DNA of 64,000 nucleotides from contig NZ_BMIA01000002.1 in NCBI RefSeq assembly GCF_014641595.1, forward strand, positions 496,001-560,000. The letters are read 5' to 3'. This DNA is from Dyadobacter endophyticus. Its GTDB lineage: Bacteria > Bacteroidota > Bacteroidia > Cytophagales > Spirosomataceae. Under the pieces are notes generated by a model. The model was not told where the DNA came from. It did not search any database and was given only the letters and a program-made list of their open reading frames with translations. This document shows positions 26,740 through 35,693 of this stretch, piece by piece. A program made the position numbers and the translations under genes. Within the stretch, counting starts at the first letter, position 1. The number at the start of each line of letters is the position of its first letter.

Positions 26740-27891
26740 ATGAATATCTTTAAAAAAATCAATGCATGGCTGCACCTTTGGCTCGGGCTGGCTTCCGGCA
26801 TTGTAGTTGTGATAGTGGGCTTCACGGGTTGCATCCTCGTTTTTGAAAGCGAGTTGGAAGCCCTGACACTAAAACATCTGCACGCCCCGAATCCCAAAAA
26901 CAGAGCCATGCTACCACCATCCGCATTGTGGAAATCAGTCAAACAGGCGCTGCCCGATAAAGAGATTCACAGCGTTTGGTACCATGGCAAAGACCAGACG
27001 GCCCATTTCAGCCTCAACTCCGATTCGCTCGTTTACGTAAACCCCTATACAGCTGAGATCGTGGCGATGGTAGATCATGAGGATTTCTTTCATTTTATCC
27101 TCGATGGCCATACCAGTCTGTGGATCGAAGGAAAAATCGGAACGGGAATTGTCAGCTACGCTACTCTGATATTTTTCATACTGTTAATCACCGGAATAGT
27201 ACTCTGGTGGCCCAGGAAGTGGACAAAATCGGAAAAAGACAAGGCGTTGACGATCAGATGGCGGGCGAAGTTCAAGCGTGTCAATTACGATTTGCACAAC
27301 GTGCTGGGCTTTTATTCGCTCACCATCGCATTGATATTGGCGATTACCGGGTTGATCATGGGTTTTCAATGGTTCAATAAAAGCTTCTATTGGCTTGTTT
27401 CTGGTGGACAAGCGCCTCAGCGCTACGAACGCGCGTTTTCAGATACTACGCAAAACGTGCCATTGACGAGTGTGGCAAACATAGATGCGGCATGGCGAAA
27501 GGGTGTTACGGAAATCGGGGTGCTGAACAAAGATGCGATCATCGTTTCGTTTCCTGAAAAGCCTTCCGAGCCCATCGACCTGTGTACGGATATGCATAAT
27601 GGCTCCTGGCGCTACGTGTACCTCGACCAACATACCCTGGAAGTACTACCTGCAAGCCAGCCGCAAATCTCGGAGCTGGATGTGGCCCAATGGCTCCGCC
27701 GGACGAATTATGCCATGCACGTAGGCGCGGTCGGCGGAATGCCCACCAAAATCCTGTTCTTCATAGTCAGCCTGATCTGCACAAGCTTACCTATCACCGG
27801 ATTTTACATCTGGTGGGGTAAAAAGGCTAAAACCAAAAAGCGCCCCCTCCGTTCTCCGGCATTCATCCGCAATACGCTTTCTTCCTTATGA
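26740..27891 (+). CDS. PepSY-associated membrane protein, probable siderophore-iron reductase-like
   Basis: 383 residues with four membrane helices (about 12-34, 130-150, 185-207 and 335-355), the PepSY_TM layout. Conserved histidines flank the helices (INAWLHLWLGLASG, ILDGHTSLWIEG, VNYDLHNVLGFYSL, TNYAMHVGAVGG) and could bind haem. A periplasmic domain lies between helices 1 and 2, with another between 3 and 4. Members encoded next to TonB receptors are proposed to reduce ferric siderophores (for example FoxB-like proteins), inferred here from context. The stop overlaps the ATG of the receptor gene (ATGA), giving coupled translation. Confidence 0.85.
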   Translation: MNIFKKINAWLHLWLGLASGIVVVIVGFTGCILVFESELEALTLKHLHAPNPKNRAMLPPSALWKSVKQALPDKEIHSVWYHGKDQTAHFSLNSDSLVYVNPYTAEIVAMVDHEDFFHFILDGHTSLWIEGKIGTGIVSYATLIFFILLITGIVLWWPRKWTKSEKDKALTIRWRAKFKRVNYDLHNVLGFYSLTIALILAITGLIMGFQWFNKSFYWLVSGGQAPQRYERAFSDTTQNVPLTSVANIDAAWRKGVTEIGVLNKDAIIVSFPEKPSEPIDLCTDMHNGSWRYVYLDQHTLEVLPASQPQISELDVAQWLRRTNYAMHVGAVGGMPTKILFFIVSLICTSLPITGFYIWWGKKAKTKKRPLRSPAFIRNTLSSL

Positions 27892-30332
27892 AATTTCAAT
27901 ATAGCTACCGCTTCTTCTCGTCGGTTCTGATTAGTCTATTGATCGCTCAAACCAGCTTTTCTCAAACATTGCCCGGTTATCTGATCAAAGGGACGCTCAT
28001 AGATTCTGCTTCTTCCAAAGCCATTGAGTTTGGCACAATCAGCATTCTCGACGACCAGCAGCAGATAGTGGCGCTTACCTATTCCGATGAAAATGGCTTT
28101 TTCAAATCCACGGATATTAAAACTGGTTCGTATTTTCTCAACTTATCGTTTGTAGGTTACCGCCAGAAACGGATCGCTTTCACAATCTCCTCCGCAGCAC
28201 CGTTTGATTTCGGAAGCATAAAACTGATTTCCGACGTAAAGCAACTGGATGCCATAACGGTTACGGGTATGAAACAACTCGTTGAGCAACAGCCGGGGAT
28301 GCTTATTTACAATGCTGAAAAGGACATCAGCAATACCGGCGGAACAGCGGCAGACGTACTCAGAAAAGCCCCCATCCTCAATGTGGATGCAGCTGGGAAT
28401 GTCACCATGCGGGGAAATTCCAACCTGCGCATTCTCATCAATGGAAAGTACTCCGGCCAAATGGCCCGCAATGCAGCCGACGCCTTGAATATGATGCCTG
28501 CGGGATCAATCAAGTCCGTAGAGGTGATCACGAGCCCTTCTGCCCGATACGACGCGGAAGGTGCGGCGGGGGTTATTAATATCATCACCAAAAAAGGGAA
28601 CCAGAGCACGAGCGGCACTATCGAAGTAGTGGGTGGGAACCTGGAACAGGCAATTAATCCTCGCATCGCGATAAACCGAGATAGGTGGAACGTCAGTTCA
28701 ACGCTTCATTTGCACCGGTTCCGCAACAAGGAATTGTCAAGCATCCACCGTACCACATTCCAGAATGGTGCGGAGACAGGTAAAGTCCGTCAGGAGATCC
28801 TGCGCGACAATGCCAAACCACACAGCTCGGGGGATGTCCAAATCGAATACCTGGCCGATAGCGCCAATGCTTTCAATTTCTCGGCAAACGGCTGGCTTGG
28901 CAACTGGCCGCAAAACGGCGATCAGCATAATAGCAGGCTTACCCCGGATAGACAGATCATCGACCAGTTCTATCAATCCGTCAAAACCAAAGCGCCCAAT
29001 AAAGGGATGGACCTGAATTTGGGTTATACCAAAAAATTCAGAAAACCGGGCGAAGAGCTGTACCTGATGGCGCAGTATAATCGCTCGATCGATGATTTCA
29101 ATTACAATGCTAAGCAGTTCGACGATGAGCAATCACTCGTGTACCGGGAAATCAACGACAACACCACGCACAACCGCGAATGGACGTTCCAGGGAGACTA
29201 TATCCTGCCGCTCACAACGTCGGGTAAACATGCGCTGGAAAGCGGCGTGAAAGCCATTTTACGTAACGTAGGAAGCGACTACCAGGTGCAAGCCAGCGAA
29301 AACGGCACACCCGAAAACCTCGGTACTATTCCGTCCCGCACCGACCGCTTCGATTACCGCCAGGACGTGCTGGCAGCTTATACCCAAATCAAATTTAAAT
29401 GGAGCAACGGCTGGGCCCTGCACGCGGGTGCACGTATGGAAGGCACTTTCCTCGAAGGCCACCAGCGCGATGCGGGCGTACATTTCACGAGCAATTTCTC
29501 GAATTTCGTGCCGAGTGCGACTATTTTCAAGAAGCTCGATGCGAACAATAATCTTACATTAAGCTATACCAAACGCATTTCCCGCCCCTCGATCTGGGAC
29601 CTCAACCCCAATCGCGAAAGCCAGGACCCTAAAAATGTCGTTGTTGGCAACCCCTCGCTCAAACCGGAGGAAGTGAACCAAATGGAGCTCACCTACGCAT
29701 TGCAGACGAACTCCGACCTGTTTCTGAACATCTCGGCATTTGGCAGAAAAACCAATAATTCCATCGAAAGCATTGTAACCATGGACGCCGCGGGTGCGGC
29801 CACTACCACCAAGCAGAACCTTGCCTCCAATGCGCAATATGGTCTTAATTTCTCGACGTCGTTCTCGGTCCTGCCCGACTGGAAGATCAACAGCAACGCC
29901 AACATTCGTCGGGCGCACTTCAAAAGCGGCGTACTCGGGATCGACAACAAGGGCGCTGCCTGGGGAATCAATGTCAATACAAGCGTGAAACTACCCGGAA
30001 ATTACAGTGTACAGGCATACGGCGACTATGATGCCCGCAGTATCGAGCTGCAAGGCTTCGAAGGCGCTTGGTTTTATTATAGCTTTTCAGCAAAGAAAGA
30101 GTTTCCCGCACGCAAGTTATCGGTCACGCTCACGACTGTGAGCCCCTTTGGCTCGTATCGATCTCAAAAGGAGGTCGTAAGTTCACCGGAATTCTATTCG
30201 ATCATGCGCAACCAATACCTGATGCGCTCGGTAAAACTATCGATCAACTGGGAGTTCGGCGGGCTATTCAAGCAAGGCTCGGGACGCAAGATCAATAACG
30301 ACGACCTTAAAAACGTCAAACAAGGCGGATGA
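27888..30332 (+). CDS. TonB-dependent receptor with outer-membrane beta-barrel (OMP_b-brl_3 type)
   Basis: 814 residues. Signal peptide (about 1-25), carboxypeptidase-regulatory-like domain (about 30-115; GYLIKGTLIDSASSKAIEFG), a plug domain (about 130-240; ISNTGGTAADVLRKAPILNV and GVINIITKKGN) and a 22-strand barrel. No N-terminal STN signalling domain is visible, so it does not look like a FecA-type transducer despite the sigma/anti-sigma genes upstream. It is coupled with the PepSY gene and ends the module; a terminator follows at 30464. Ligand probably an iron complex (inference). Confidence 0.88.
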   Translation: MKFQYSYRFFSSVLISLLIAQTSFSQTLPGYLIKGTLIDSASSKAIEFGTISILDDQQQIVALTYSDENGFFKSTDIKTGSYFLNLSFVGYRQKRIAFTISSAAPFDFGSIKLISDVKQLDAITVTGMKQLVEQQPGMLIYNAEKDISNTGGTAADVLRKAPILNVDAAGNVTMRGNSNLRILINGKYSGQMARNAADALNMMPAGSIKSVEVITSPSARYDAEGAAGVINIITKKGNQSTSGTIEVVGGNLEQAINPRIAINRDRWNVSSTLHLHRFRNKELSSIHRTTFQNGAETGKVRQEILRDNAKPHSSGDVQIEYLADSANAFNFSANGWLGNWPQNGDQHNSRLTPDRQIIDQFYQSVKTKAPNKGMDLNLGYTKKFRKPGEELYLMAQYNRSIDDFNYNAKQFDDEQSLVYREINDNTTHNREWTFQGDYILPLTTSGKHALESGVKAILRNVGSDYQVQASENGTPENLGTIPSRTDRFDYRQDVLAAYTQIKFKWSNGWALHAGARMEGTFLEGHQRDAGVHFTSNFSNFVPSATIFKKLDANNNLTLSYTKRISRPSIWDLNPNRESQDPKNVVVGNPSLKPEEVNQMELTYALQTNSDLFLNISAFGRKTNNSIESIVTMDAAGAATTTKQNLASNAQYGLNFSTSFSVLPDWKINSNANIRRAHFKSGVLGIDNKGAAWGINVNTSVKLPGNYSVQAYGDYDARSIELQGFEGAWFYYSFSAKKEFPARKLSVTLTTVSPFGSYRSQKEVVSSPEFYSIMRNQYLMRSVKLSINWEFGGLFKQGSGRKINNDDLKNVKQGG

Positions 30333-30463
30333 TACCTAAGGGTTAATCGGCCGTCATCTGCCTCGTATCAATGACAGGCTTGTCGATATTCAGCTACAAA
30401 AACGGATGCGATACTTTCCCAAATCCGAATTAATTGACCGTATGATTTCGCGCAATGGAAAAC

Positions 30464-30497
30464 AAAAAAGCCCCTGACAAAATGCCAGGAGCTTTTC
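30464..30497 (+). terminator. Rho-independent-type hairpin after the TonB receptor
   Basis: AAAAGC-CCTG and CAGG-GCTTTT form a strong stem around ACAAAATGC, ending in a T-run on one side and beginning with an A-run on the other, so it could act in both directions. It lies 130 bp past the stop at 30332. Confidence 0.75.
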
Positions 30498-30521
30498 AAT
30501 TTTTAAGCACCCATTTTACTT

Positions 30522-30590
30522 ATAAAAGTTATCATTTTCCAGTACAAGCCCGGATTGTTGTTTTCTTAGATAAAAGTTGTCATTTTCCAG
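30522..30590. repeat. Two imperfect 21-bp direct repeats, 48-bp period
   Basis: ATAAAAGTTATCATTTTCCAG at 30522-30542 recurs at 30570-30590 with one mismatch (GTC for ATC). The period is 48 bp, a multiple of three, and on the minus strand both copies read LENDNFY in one open frame that ends at TAA but has no start codon. Could be a remnant of a repeat-containing coding sequence. Confidence 0.6.
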
Positions 30591-30647
30591 CTTAAATCCA
30601 AATCAAAACAACATATTCAATACCCGGGAGTACCTGGACGTGAGAGA

Positions 30648-30830
30648 TCACCTGTTTAATTTCGCTAAAATCAAACCGTGGAATGCCGGATTACCGGCAA
30701 AGTTTGCAAATGAAGTATAATAGTGGTTAGTATGAAACAGAGACGGGTATTCTTTAAACCCTCCTTTAAATGCAATTCCTGTATGTTTTTTATCATGGCC
30801 AATAGCTTCTTTAATTCTTCCGGAAAGCAT
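30648..30830 (-). CDS. Possible small protein of unknown function
   Basis: 60 codons beginning MLSGRIKEAIGHDKKH, with an AAGGAAAAG purine-rich stretch directly before the ATG. Nothing is recognised, and the plus strand also has an open frame here. It is listed only because the ribosome-binding site is good and the interval is otherwise empty. Confidence 0.25.
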   Translation of the reverse strand: MLSGRIKEAIGHDKKHTGIAFKGGFKEYPSLFHTNHYYTSFANFAGNPAFHGLILAKLNR

Positions 30831-30966
30831 CTTTTCCTTAGCGGGTTTAAAGTAATCCTAAATCGGTGGCGAACTAAAATAATTTCGCCGAATTATGCAT
30901 TAATTTCGACCAATACCTATATTATTGCAGACGAATGAAATTTAGTATAGTAGTTAAGGTCAGAGT

Positions 30967-31761
30967 ATGTTGTCTCCCGGCAGGTTGCGGTGTATAATTG
31001 TAGACGATGAGGCTGATGCACGCCGATTGATTGAAAAATATGTGCAGAAAGTTCCCTTTCTCGAATTGGTCGGCTCTACCGAGAGTGCTACCGATGCCCT
31101 GTTCCTGATCAGGGATGTGAAGCCGGAAATAGTATTCCTTGACATTGAAATGCCCGAAATGACCGGATTTGAGCTCTTAAAGCTCCTTCCTGCCACCCGT
31201 CCCGCCGTGATCATGATTACGGCCGACCCCTCCTACGCGCTGGAAGGCTACGAGCACGAACTGACCGATTACCTTCTCAAACCAGTCTCTTTTGAAAGGT
31301 TTTTAAAGGCCGTCAACAAGGTGGACAGCGTGCGTTTCCAGAAACATTTGCCGGGCGGTTCCGAGACGACCCATGAATCTGTTTCATCCCGCAAAGAATC
31401 GCTGGAACACCTACCGGATACCGCGTTCTCCGGCACCCGAAATGACTTTCTTTTATTGAAAGAGAATAAAAAACTCATTAAAGTAGCACCCAGTGAAATA
31501 CATTTCATTGAGGGCATGCGTGATTATCTCAAATTATATTGGGCGGACCGCGTTGCGGTGATTCATATGACAATGGCCAAGATCGAAGAAGCATTGCCTC
31601 CTGCGCAGTTTCTGAGGGTTAACCGATCCTATATCGTCAATAAAAAAGTGATACGAGAAATTGAAGGCAATGAGATTACCACGAACAGCGGGCGGAAAAT
31701 TCCGATAGGCGTAACCTATCGCGCTAATGTGCTAGCGGCGTTACAGAAGAACAGAATCTGA
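30967..31761 (+). CDS. LytTR-family response regulator
   Basis: 264 residues. REC domain (about 8-125) with D13/D14, phospho-acceptor D59 (IVFLDIEMPEMTG) and K108 in LLKPVSFE; an unusually long, Ser/Glu-rich linker (about 130-160); LytTR domain (about 163-262) with FLLLKENKKLIKVAPSEIHF and FLRVNRSYIVNKKVI. It precedes its kinase gene by 6 bp; in the other two LytTR pairs in this window the kinase gene is upstream. Confidence 0.9.
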   Translation: MLSPGRLRCIIVDDEADARRLIEKYVQKVPFLELVGSTESATDALFLIRDVKPEIVFLDIEMPEMTGFELLKLLPATRPAVIMITADPSYALEGYEHELTDYLLKPVSFERFLKAVNKVDSVRFQKHLPGGSETTHESVSSRKESLEHLPDTAFSGTRNDFLLLKENKKLIKVAPSEIHFIEGMRDYLKLYWADRVAVIHMTMAKIEEALPPAQFLRVNRSYIVNKKVIREIEGNEITTNSGRKIPIGVTYRANVLAALQKNRI

Positions 31762-31767
31762 CAGGTT

Positions 31768-32988
31768 ATGCGTTTCAATCCTATTTCTTCTGAAAAAAGG
31801 GCAAAAATAACGAGAATAATTTATCATTTACTGGCATGGATAGCGCTCTGGTGCATCGTGCGGTATTATAGTATTCCTGCACTCACCAGGGACAATCTGC
31901 AAGTAGTATGGCATGCTTCTGTTGTAGTTTTCCTGCAATCCATTTCAGTATTCTACCTGCTTGGCTATGTAGTGTTCCCACGCTTTTTGTACACCAGAAA
32001 AATAATCTCTCTGATTATAAGCATACTTATCATATGTCTGCTGGTGCACCTTACCAATTATTATGAGATCATGTACCTGGCTTCTATAACGAACGGATCT
32101 GCAGATAATCCTATTTATGTGAGCAAATTATGGGGCTTTTATCAAACCCGCAGCCATTGGGCTAGCTGTTTCGTAAATTTCGACATTGCATACGCCGACT
32201 ATACGTGGAGTTTATATTATATCACACCCCTCCTTGCGATCAAGGTTATGCGCGATATTATTAATTCCAGAACAAAAAATATGCAGCTGGAAATGGAACG
32301 GCTACAACTTGAAAAAACCAATCTCAATCTCCAAACGCAAAGTTTACAATTACAAAAAAATAATCTCAATCTCGAACTGAGTTTTCTCAAATCACAGATC
32401 AACCCGCATTTCCTATTCAATACGCTCAATGCTATTTATACCAAAACGGTAGATGTGGATGAACAAGCTGCCGACCTAGTTCTTAAATTATCCGATCTGA
32501 TGCGGTATAGTCTTTACGAATCGAGCAAGGAAAGTGTGGTACTATCCAGTGAAGTCGGTTACATCGAAAATTACCTGGACCTCGAGCGTACTCGTTTCTC
32601 CGACAAGGTGACGATTAATTATCAGTTAAAAGGCAACCCCGGCGAGTACCTCATCGCCCCGCTCCTGCTGGTATCATTCGTCGAAAATGCGTTCAAACAT
32701 GGCACCGCCAAAAGCAAGTATGCATCCTACGTAGACCTTTCTATAATACTCGATGGCAACACTTTATATTTCAAAATAAAAAATAATATCCCCCAAAATG
32801 TCCGACTACAAAAGCGGGTGCAGAACGACAAGGTGGGAGGCTTCGGTTTGAGCAATACTTCGAAACGACTCCAATTACTTTATCCCGACAGACACAAATT
32901 GTCGGTGCAGCAGACCGATTCCGAATTCAGTGTGGACCTCGAACTGGTGCTGGACCCGGCTAATGTGATCCAGTACTTCACATCCTGA
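31768..32988 (+). CDS. LytS-like membrane sensor histidine kinase
   Basis: 406 residues. Four hydrophobic helices within the first 160 residues, then a coiled coil with a striking internal repeat (LQLEKTNLNLQ, then LQLQKNNLNLE) and the His_kinase domain with QINPHFLFNTLNAIY, and a HATPase domain with FVENAFKHG and GFGLSNTSKRLQLLY. The extra loop between helices 3 and 4 (about 108-145) could be a small extracytoplasmic sensor. It forms a unit with the regulator 6 bp upstream. Confidence 0.9.
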   Translation: MRFNPISSEKRAKITRIIYHLLAWIALWCIVRYYSIPALTRDNLQVVWHASVVVFLQSISVFYLLGYVVFPRFLYTRKIISLIISILIICLLVHLTNYYEIMYLASITNGSADNPIYVSKLWGFYQTRSHWASCFVNFDIAYADYTWSLYYITPLLAIKVMRDIINSRTKNMQLEMERLQLEKTNLNLQTQSLQLQKNNLNLELSFLKSQINPHFLFNTLNAIYTKTVDVDEQAADLVLKLSDLMRYSLYESSKESVVLSSEVGYIENYLDLERTRFSDKVTINYQLKGNPGEYLIAPLLLVSFVENAFKHGTAKSKYASYVDLSIILDGNTLYFKIKNNIPQNVRLQKRVQNDKVGGFGLSNTSKRLQLLYPDRHKLSVQQTDSEFSVDLELVLDPANVIQYFTS

Positions 32989-33164
32989 TCACCGTTCATC
33001 CCGCTTCCGTATATACGCGAACGTCAGACACAATAAGTCGGGAAAGGTGGTACGACTTTTGTCAGAATACTTTATTAGAAATCAAATTACTTTTATTTTC
33101 AGAATTTCCTTTTGATATTGAAACGGCCGTGTGAAAATGCTTATCTGAATTTGAAAATGTCCGG

Positions 33165-33803
33165 ATGAAAAACATTTTGATCGTAGAAGATTATCAGATT
33201 ATCAGGCTTGCAACAAAACTACTCGTACTGGATTTATTCAAAACAGCTGCCATTCATGAAACAGGGTCTTTCAATGCAGCTTTGGCCGAGCTTGAAAGGC
33301 AACCGCAGGATCTTATTATCCTTGATATTCAGATTCCTGACGGACAGGGATTTGAGATGATAGCAATGATGCGTGCGATTCAGAAAAATGTCCCCATATT
33401 GGTCTTCTCGGCTGTCGAAGAGCGTATTTACGGCATCCATTATCTGCGGTCGGGCGCAAATGGTTTTGTGTCAAAAAATTCGTGTACCGAAGAAGTACAA
33501 ACTGCCATTATATCTGTGGCGGATACCGGCAGGTACGTAAGTCCGAGAATCAAAGTGGAACTGCTGAACCAGCTCGACAAGCATCATTACCAGGCAGATA
33601 ATCCGCTCCTGGAACTGTCAGCCAGGGAAATCACGATCATGGATATGCTGATCGAAGGCTTCTGGGTCAAGGAGATAGCCTCGCAACTACATCTTACCGA
33701 AAGTTCTGTAAGCACCTATAAGGCACGGATATTTGAAAAACTTCATGTATCCACGCTCATCGAAATGTTCCAGAAGGTAAGGCATTACAAGGACATGGAT
33801 TGA
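33165..33803 (+). CDS. NarL/LuxR-type response regulator
   Basis: 212 residues: REC domain (1-120; E8/D9, D54 in LIILDIQIPDGQG, conserved Lys in FVSKNSCTEE) and a LuxR helix-turn-helix (about 145-208) with LSAREITIMDMLIEGFWVKE and IASQLHLTESSVSTYKARIF. No cognate kinase gene lies adjacent, so it is an orphan; the kinase just upstream already has a LytTR partner. Its end overlaps the convergent HxlR gene by 19 bp. Regulates unknown genes. Confidence 0.9.
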   Translation: MKNILIVEDYQIIRLATKLLVLDLFKTAAIHETGSFNAALAELERQPQDLIILDIQIPDGQGFEMIAMMRAIQKNVPILVFSAVEERIYGIHYLRSGANGFVSKNSCTEEVQTAIISVADTGRYVSPRIKVELLNQLDKHHYQADNPLLELSAREITIMDMLIEGFWVKEIASQLHLTESSVSTYKARIFEKLHVSTLIEMFQKVRHYKDMD

Positions 33804-34168
33804 AGATCTACCTCCCTCAAGAGCTCCTTGTGCATAAGCCCCCATTCATTTATTCGATCGATAACCGGCATAATGCTCCGTCCAATGTCTGTCAGCGTGT
33901 ATTCGGTGTAGAGCGGAAAACCCGCCGACTGCCGCTTTTCGACGATCCCGCTCACTTCGAGTTCACGCAACTGCATGTCGAGCACGCGCGGGGTGGCCCC
34001 CCTGATCTCGCGATGCATTTCGCTGGGCCGGCGAAAACCCCGCTGGATCGCATCTAGCAGGCATGGTTTCCACTTTGCACCGAACACTTTCATGGCAATG
34101 GTGATGCCGCATTGGAGGTCTTCGGGTGTTTTCCGCTGGTACATATCGCTGATGAATAGGTTGGTCAT
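33785..34168 (-). CDS. HxlR-family winged-helix transcriptional regulator
   Basis: 127 residues from ATG 34168 (a TTG at 34189 would add seven). The single HxlR domain is complete: CGITIAMKVFGAKWKPCLLD, RRPSEMHREIRGATPRVLDM, QLRELEVSGIVEKR and YTEYTLTDIGRSIMPVID. It carries cysteines near residues 21 and 36, the first in the position used for redox or aldehyde sensing by some family members (inference). It is divergent from an imine-reductase-like gene, and a tandem dyad (34200-34236) lies between the two starts, so it probably represses both. Confidence 0.9.
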   Translation of the reverse strand: MTNLFISDMYQRKTPEDLQCGITIAMKVFGAKWKPCLLDAIQRGFRRPSEMHREIRGATPRVLDMQLRELEVSGIVEKRQSAGFPLYTEYTLTDIGRSIMPVIDRINEWGLMHKELLREVDLQSMSL

Positions 34169-34199
34169 GATCGTTTTATTCACTCCCAATTTAGTTAAT

Positions 34200-34236
34200 A
34201 CCGAATAAATTTTCGGTTACCGAATCTTTTTTCGGT
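34200..34236. promoter_or_regulatory. Tandem dyad operator between hxlR-type gene and oxidoreductase gene
   Basis: Two exact 18-bp inverted repeats in a row: ACCGAA-TAAATT-TTCGGT (34200-34217) and ACCGAA-TCTTTT-TTCGGT (34219-34236), separated by one base, so the period is 19 bp (nearly two helical turns). The arms are identical, which is strong evidence for binding of a dimeric regulator to two adjacent sites. The HxlR protein encoded next door is the obvious candidate. Confidence 0.75.
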
Positions 34237-34296
34237 AATTGATGGCGGCCCTGCAAAACCCGAATTTTGTGTCCGTCAAATTATAACGAACAGAAA

Positions 34297-35160
34297 ATGA
34301 ACACAAAACAAATCACCATCATAGGTTTAGGACAAATGGGTACAAAGCTTGCCGAATTGCTGGTTGCGAAAGGTTATACCGTGTCGGTCTGGAACCGCAC
34401 CCGCGCGAAGGGCGACAGTATTGCGGGCGTAAAAGTGTTTGAGGACGTCGAAGAAGTAGTCCGCCAGAGCCCGCTGATCGTCATATGCGTGCTGGATTAT
34501 GCGGCAGTAGACCGTGTTCTCGATCATATCAGTGACAAATCCATTCTGGGCGGCAAAACGCTCATCAACTTCACTACCGCTGATCCGCAGGAGGCCGAAA
34601 CACTGGAAACGACGCTTGCGCACATAAATGCGGGTTATATCAATGGAGCTATCCAGGTTGGGCCGGACCAGATGGGCCTGCCCGAAACCACCATTATTGT
34701 TTCAGGCAATCAGGATCATTTCCAACGCAGCTGGGACGCATTGGCCGTTTTTGGAGGAAATATCAAATACCTGGGTAACCGGGCGGCATTGGCTTCGGCC
34801 ATGGACCTCGCTACACTGACCTGGCTCTATGGCTCCTACACCGGCCTGATCCATGGAATTGTGCTCGCACAAAAAACAGGCTTACCGCTCGATGCATTCA
34901 GTGAAATACTGGGCGAGATCACACCCGGGTTTACGGAGTTTTTCAAACACCAGATCGGTGTGGTGGAAAAGGGCGATTTTAGGGTCAGCCAAAGTCCGCT
35001 GTCGATCAGCATCGCCGCCACACAGCGCATTCACCATGCATTCAGGAAAGCGGGTGCGCAGGAGGATTTTGTTAAAGCGATCAGCGACTTGCTGCAGAAA
35101 GCGGAATCCCTCGGGCTGGCTGACCAGGAAGTTGCCGCGCTTGTGAAAGTGGTGGGATAG
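34297..35160 (+). CDS. NAD(P)-dependent oxidoreductase, imine reductase/6-phosphogluconate dehydrogenase-like
   Basis: 287 residues. A Rossmann domain (about 1-160) with the dinucleotide motif GLGQMGTKLAE (9-19) and NRTRAKGDS (NADP-preferring Arg), followed by a helical C-terminal domain (DLATLTWLYGSYTGLIHGIV) like those of imine reductases and beta-hydroxyacid dehydrogenases. No conserved active-site Lys of the hydroxyacid dehydrogenases was found, which favours the imine-reductase branch. It would reduce a cyclic imine or similar substrate in the cytoplasm. ATG 34297 is chosen; in-frame upstream codons lie outside the domain. Regulated presumably by the divergent HxlR protein. Confidence 0.85.
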   Translation: MNTKQITIIGLGQMGTKLAELLVAKGYTVSVWNRTRAKGDSIAGVKVFEDVEEVVRQSPLIVICVLDYAAVDRVLDHISDKSILGGKTLINFTTADPQEAETLETTLAHINAGYINGAIQVGPDQMGLPETTIIVSGNQDHFQRSWDALAVFGGNIKYLGNRAALASAMDLATLTWLYGSYTGLIHGIVLAQKTGLPLDAFSEILGEITPGFTEFFKHQIGVVEKGDFRVSQSPLSISIAATQRIHHAFRKAGAQEDFVKAISDLLQKAESLGLADQEVAALVKVVG

Positions 35161-35173
35161 ATTGCTATTAAAT

Positions 35174-35212
35174 GTTTGCCCGCTGACTGATCCCTCAGAA
35201 CAGCAGGCAAAC
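35174..35212. terminator. Bidirectional hairpin between convergent genes
   Basis: GTTTGCCCGCTG (35174-35185) and CAGCAGGCAAAC (35201-35212) pair almost completely (one mismatch), and the loop holds CTGA/TCAG arms, lengthening the stem. It lies between the oxidoreductase stop (35160) and the AhpD-like stop (35226). Confidence 0.6.
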
Positions 35213-35225
35213 GTTGATGAAGTGC

Positions 35226-35693
35226 TTAATGTGCAGCAAACTGGCCCGGCTCGTAGCTTCCGGCTTCGGTGCGGAATGCGATGTTGAAGCGGTTGTAGGA
35301 GTTGATGGTGGTGATGGCCAGCGTGAGATCGATGATCTCTTCGTCGGTAAACTGGGCATTGATGGCGTCGAATACTTCGTCAGTCACTTCGCGGTCTTTC
35401 AGGACGGTCACGGCTTCGGCATATGCCAATGCTGCTTGTTCGCGTTCGGAGTAAAAGGGGGCCTCCCGCCAGGCATTCAGCAAATATAGCCGCTGTTCGG
35501 TTTCGCCTTCTGCCCGCAAGTCTTTGGAGTGCATGTCAAGGCAGAATGCGCAGCCGTTGATCTGCGATACGCGAAAGTAAATCAGATTTAATAGCCGTCT
35601 CTCGACCTGTGATTTGGCAAGATAACCGCTCAGTCCGTACATGGCTTTGATTGCTTTTTGTCCTTTCTCCAGAAGATTGATTCGTTGTTCCAT
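35226..35693 (-). CDS. AhpD-like/carboxymuconolactone decarboxylase family protein
   Basis: 155 residues from ATG 35693. The helical CMD fold is evident, with the redox motif FRVSQINGCAFCLDMHSKDL: a C-x-x-C pair six residues before a catalytic His, as in AhpD alkylhydroperoxidases. The rest (SEREQAALAYAEAVTVLKDR) matches the family. Likely a cytoplasmic peroxidase-type thiol protein. An in-frame upstream start (35744) would add 17 poorly supported residues. It converges on the imine-reductase-like gene across a hairpin. Confidence 0.9.
   Translation of the reverse strand: MEQRINLLEKGQKAIKAMYGLSGYLAKSQVERRLLNLIYFRVSQINGCAFCLDMHSKDLRAEGETEQRLYLLNAWREAPFYSEREQAALAYAEAVTVLKDREVTDEVFDAINAQFTDEEIIDLTLAITTINSYNRFNIAFRTEAGSYEPGQFAAH

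Larger units (their letters stand above)
30333..30966. other. Gene-poor AT-rich interval
   Basis: 634 bases between the TonB receptor and a LytTR regulator. It holds a terminator (30464-30497), an imperfect 21-bp direct repeat (30522-30590) and one weak small minus-strand frame (30648-30830). Base composition is more AT-rich than the surroundings. The last 100 bases presumably hold the promoter of the gene at 30967, but no clear TAnnTTTG was seen. Confidence 0.6.
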
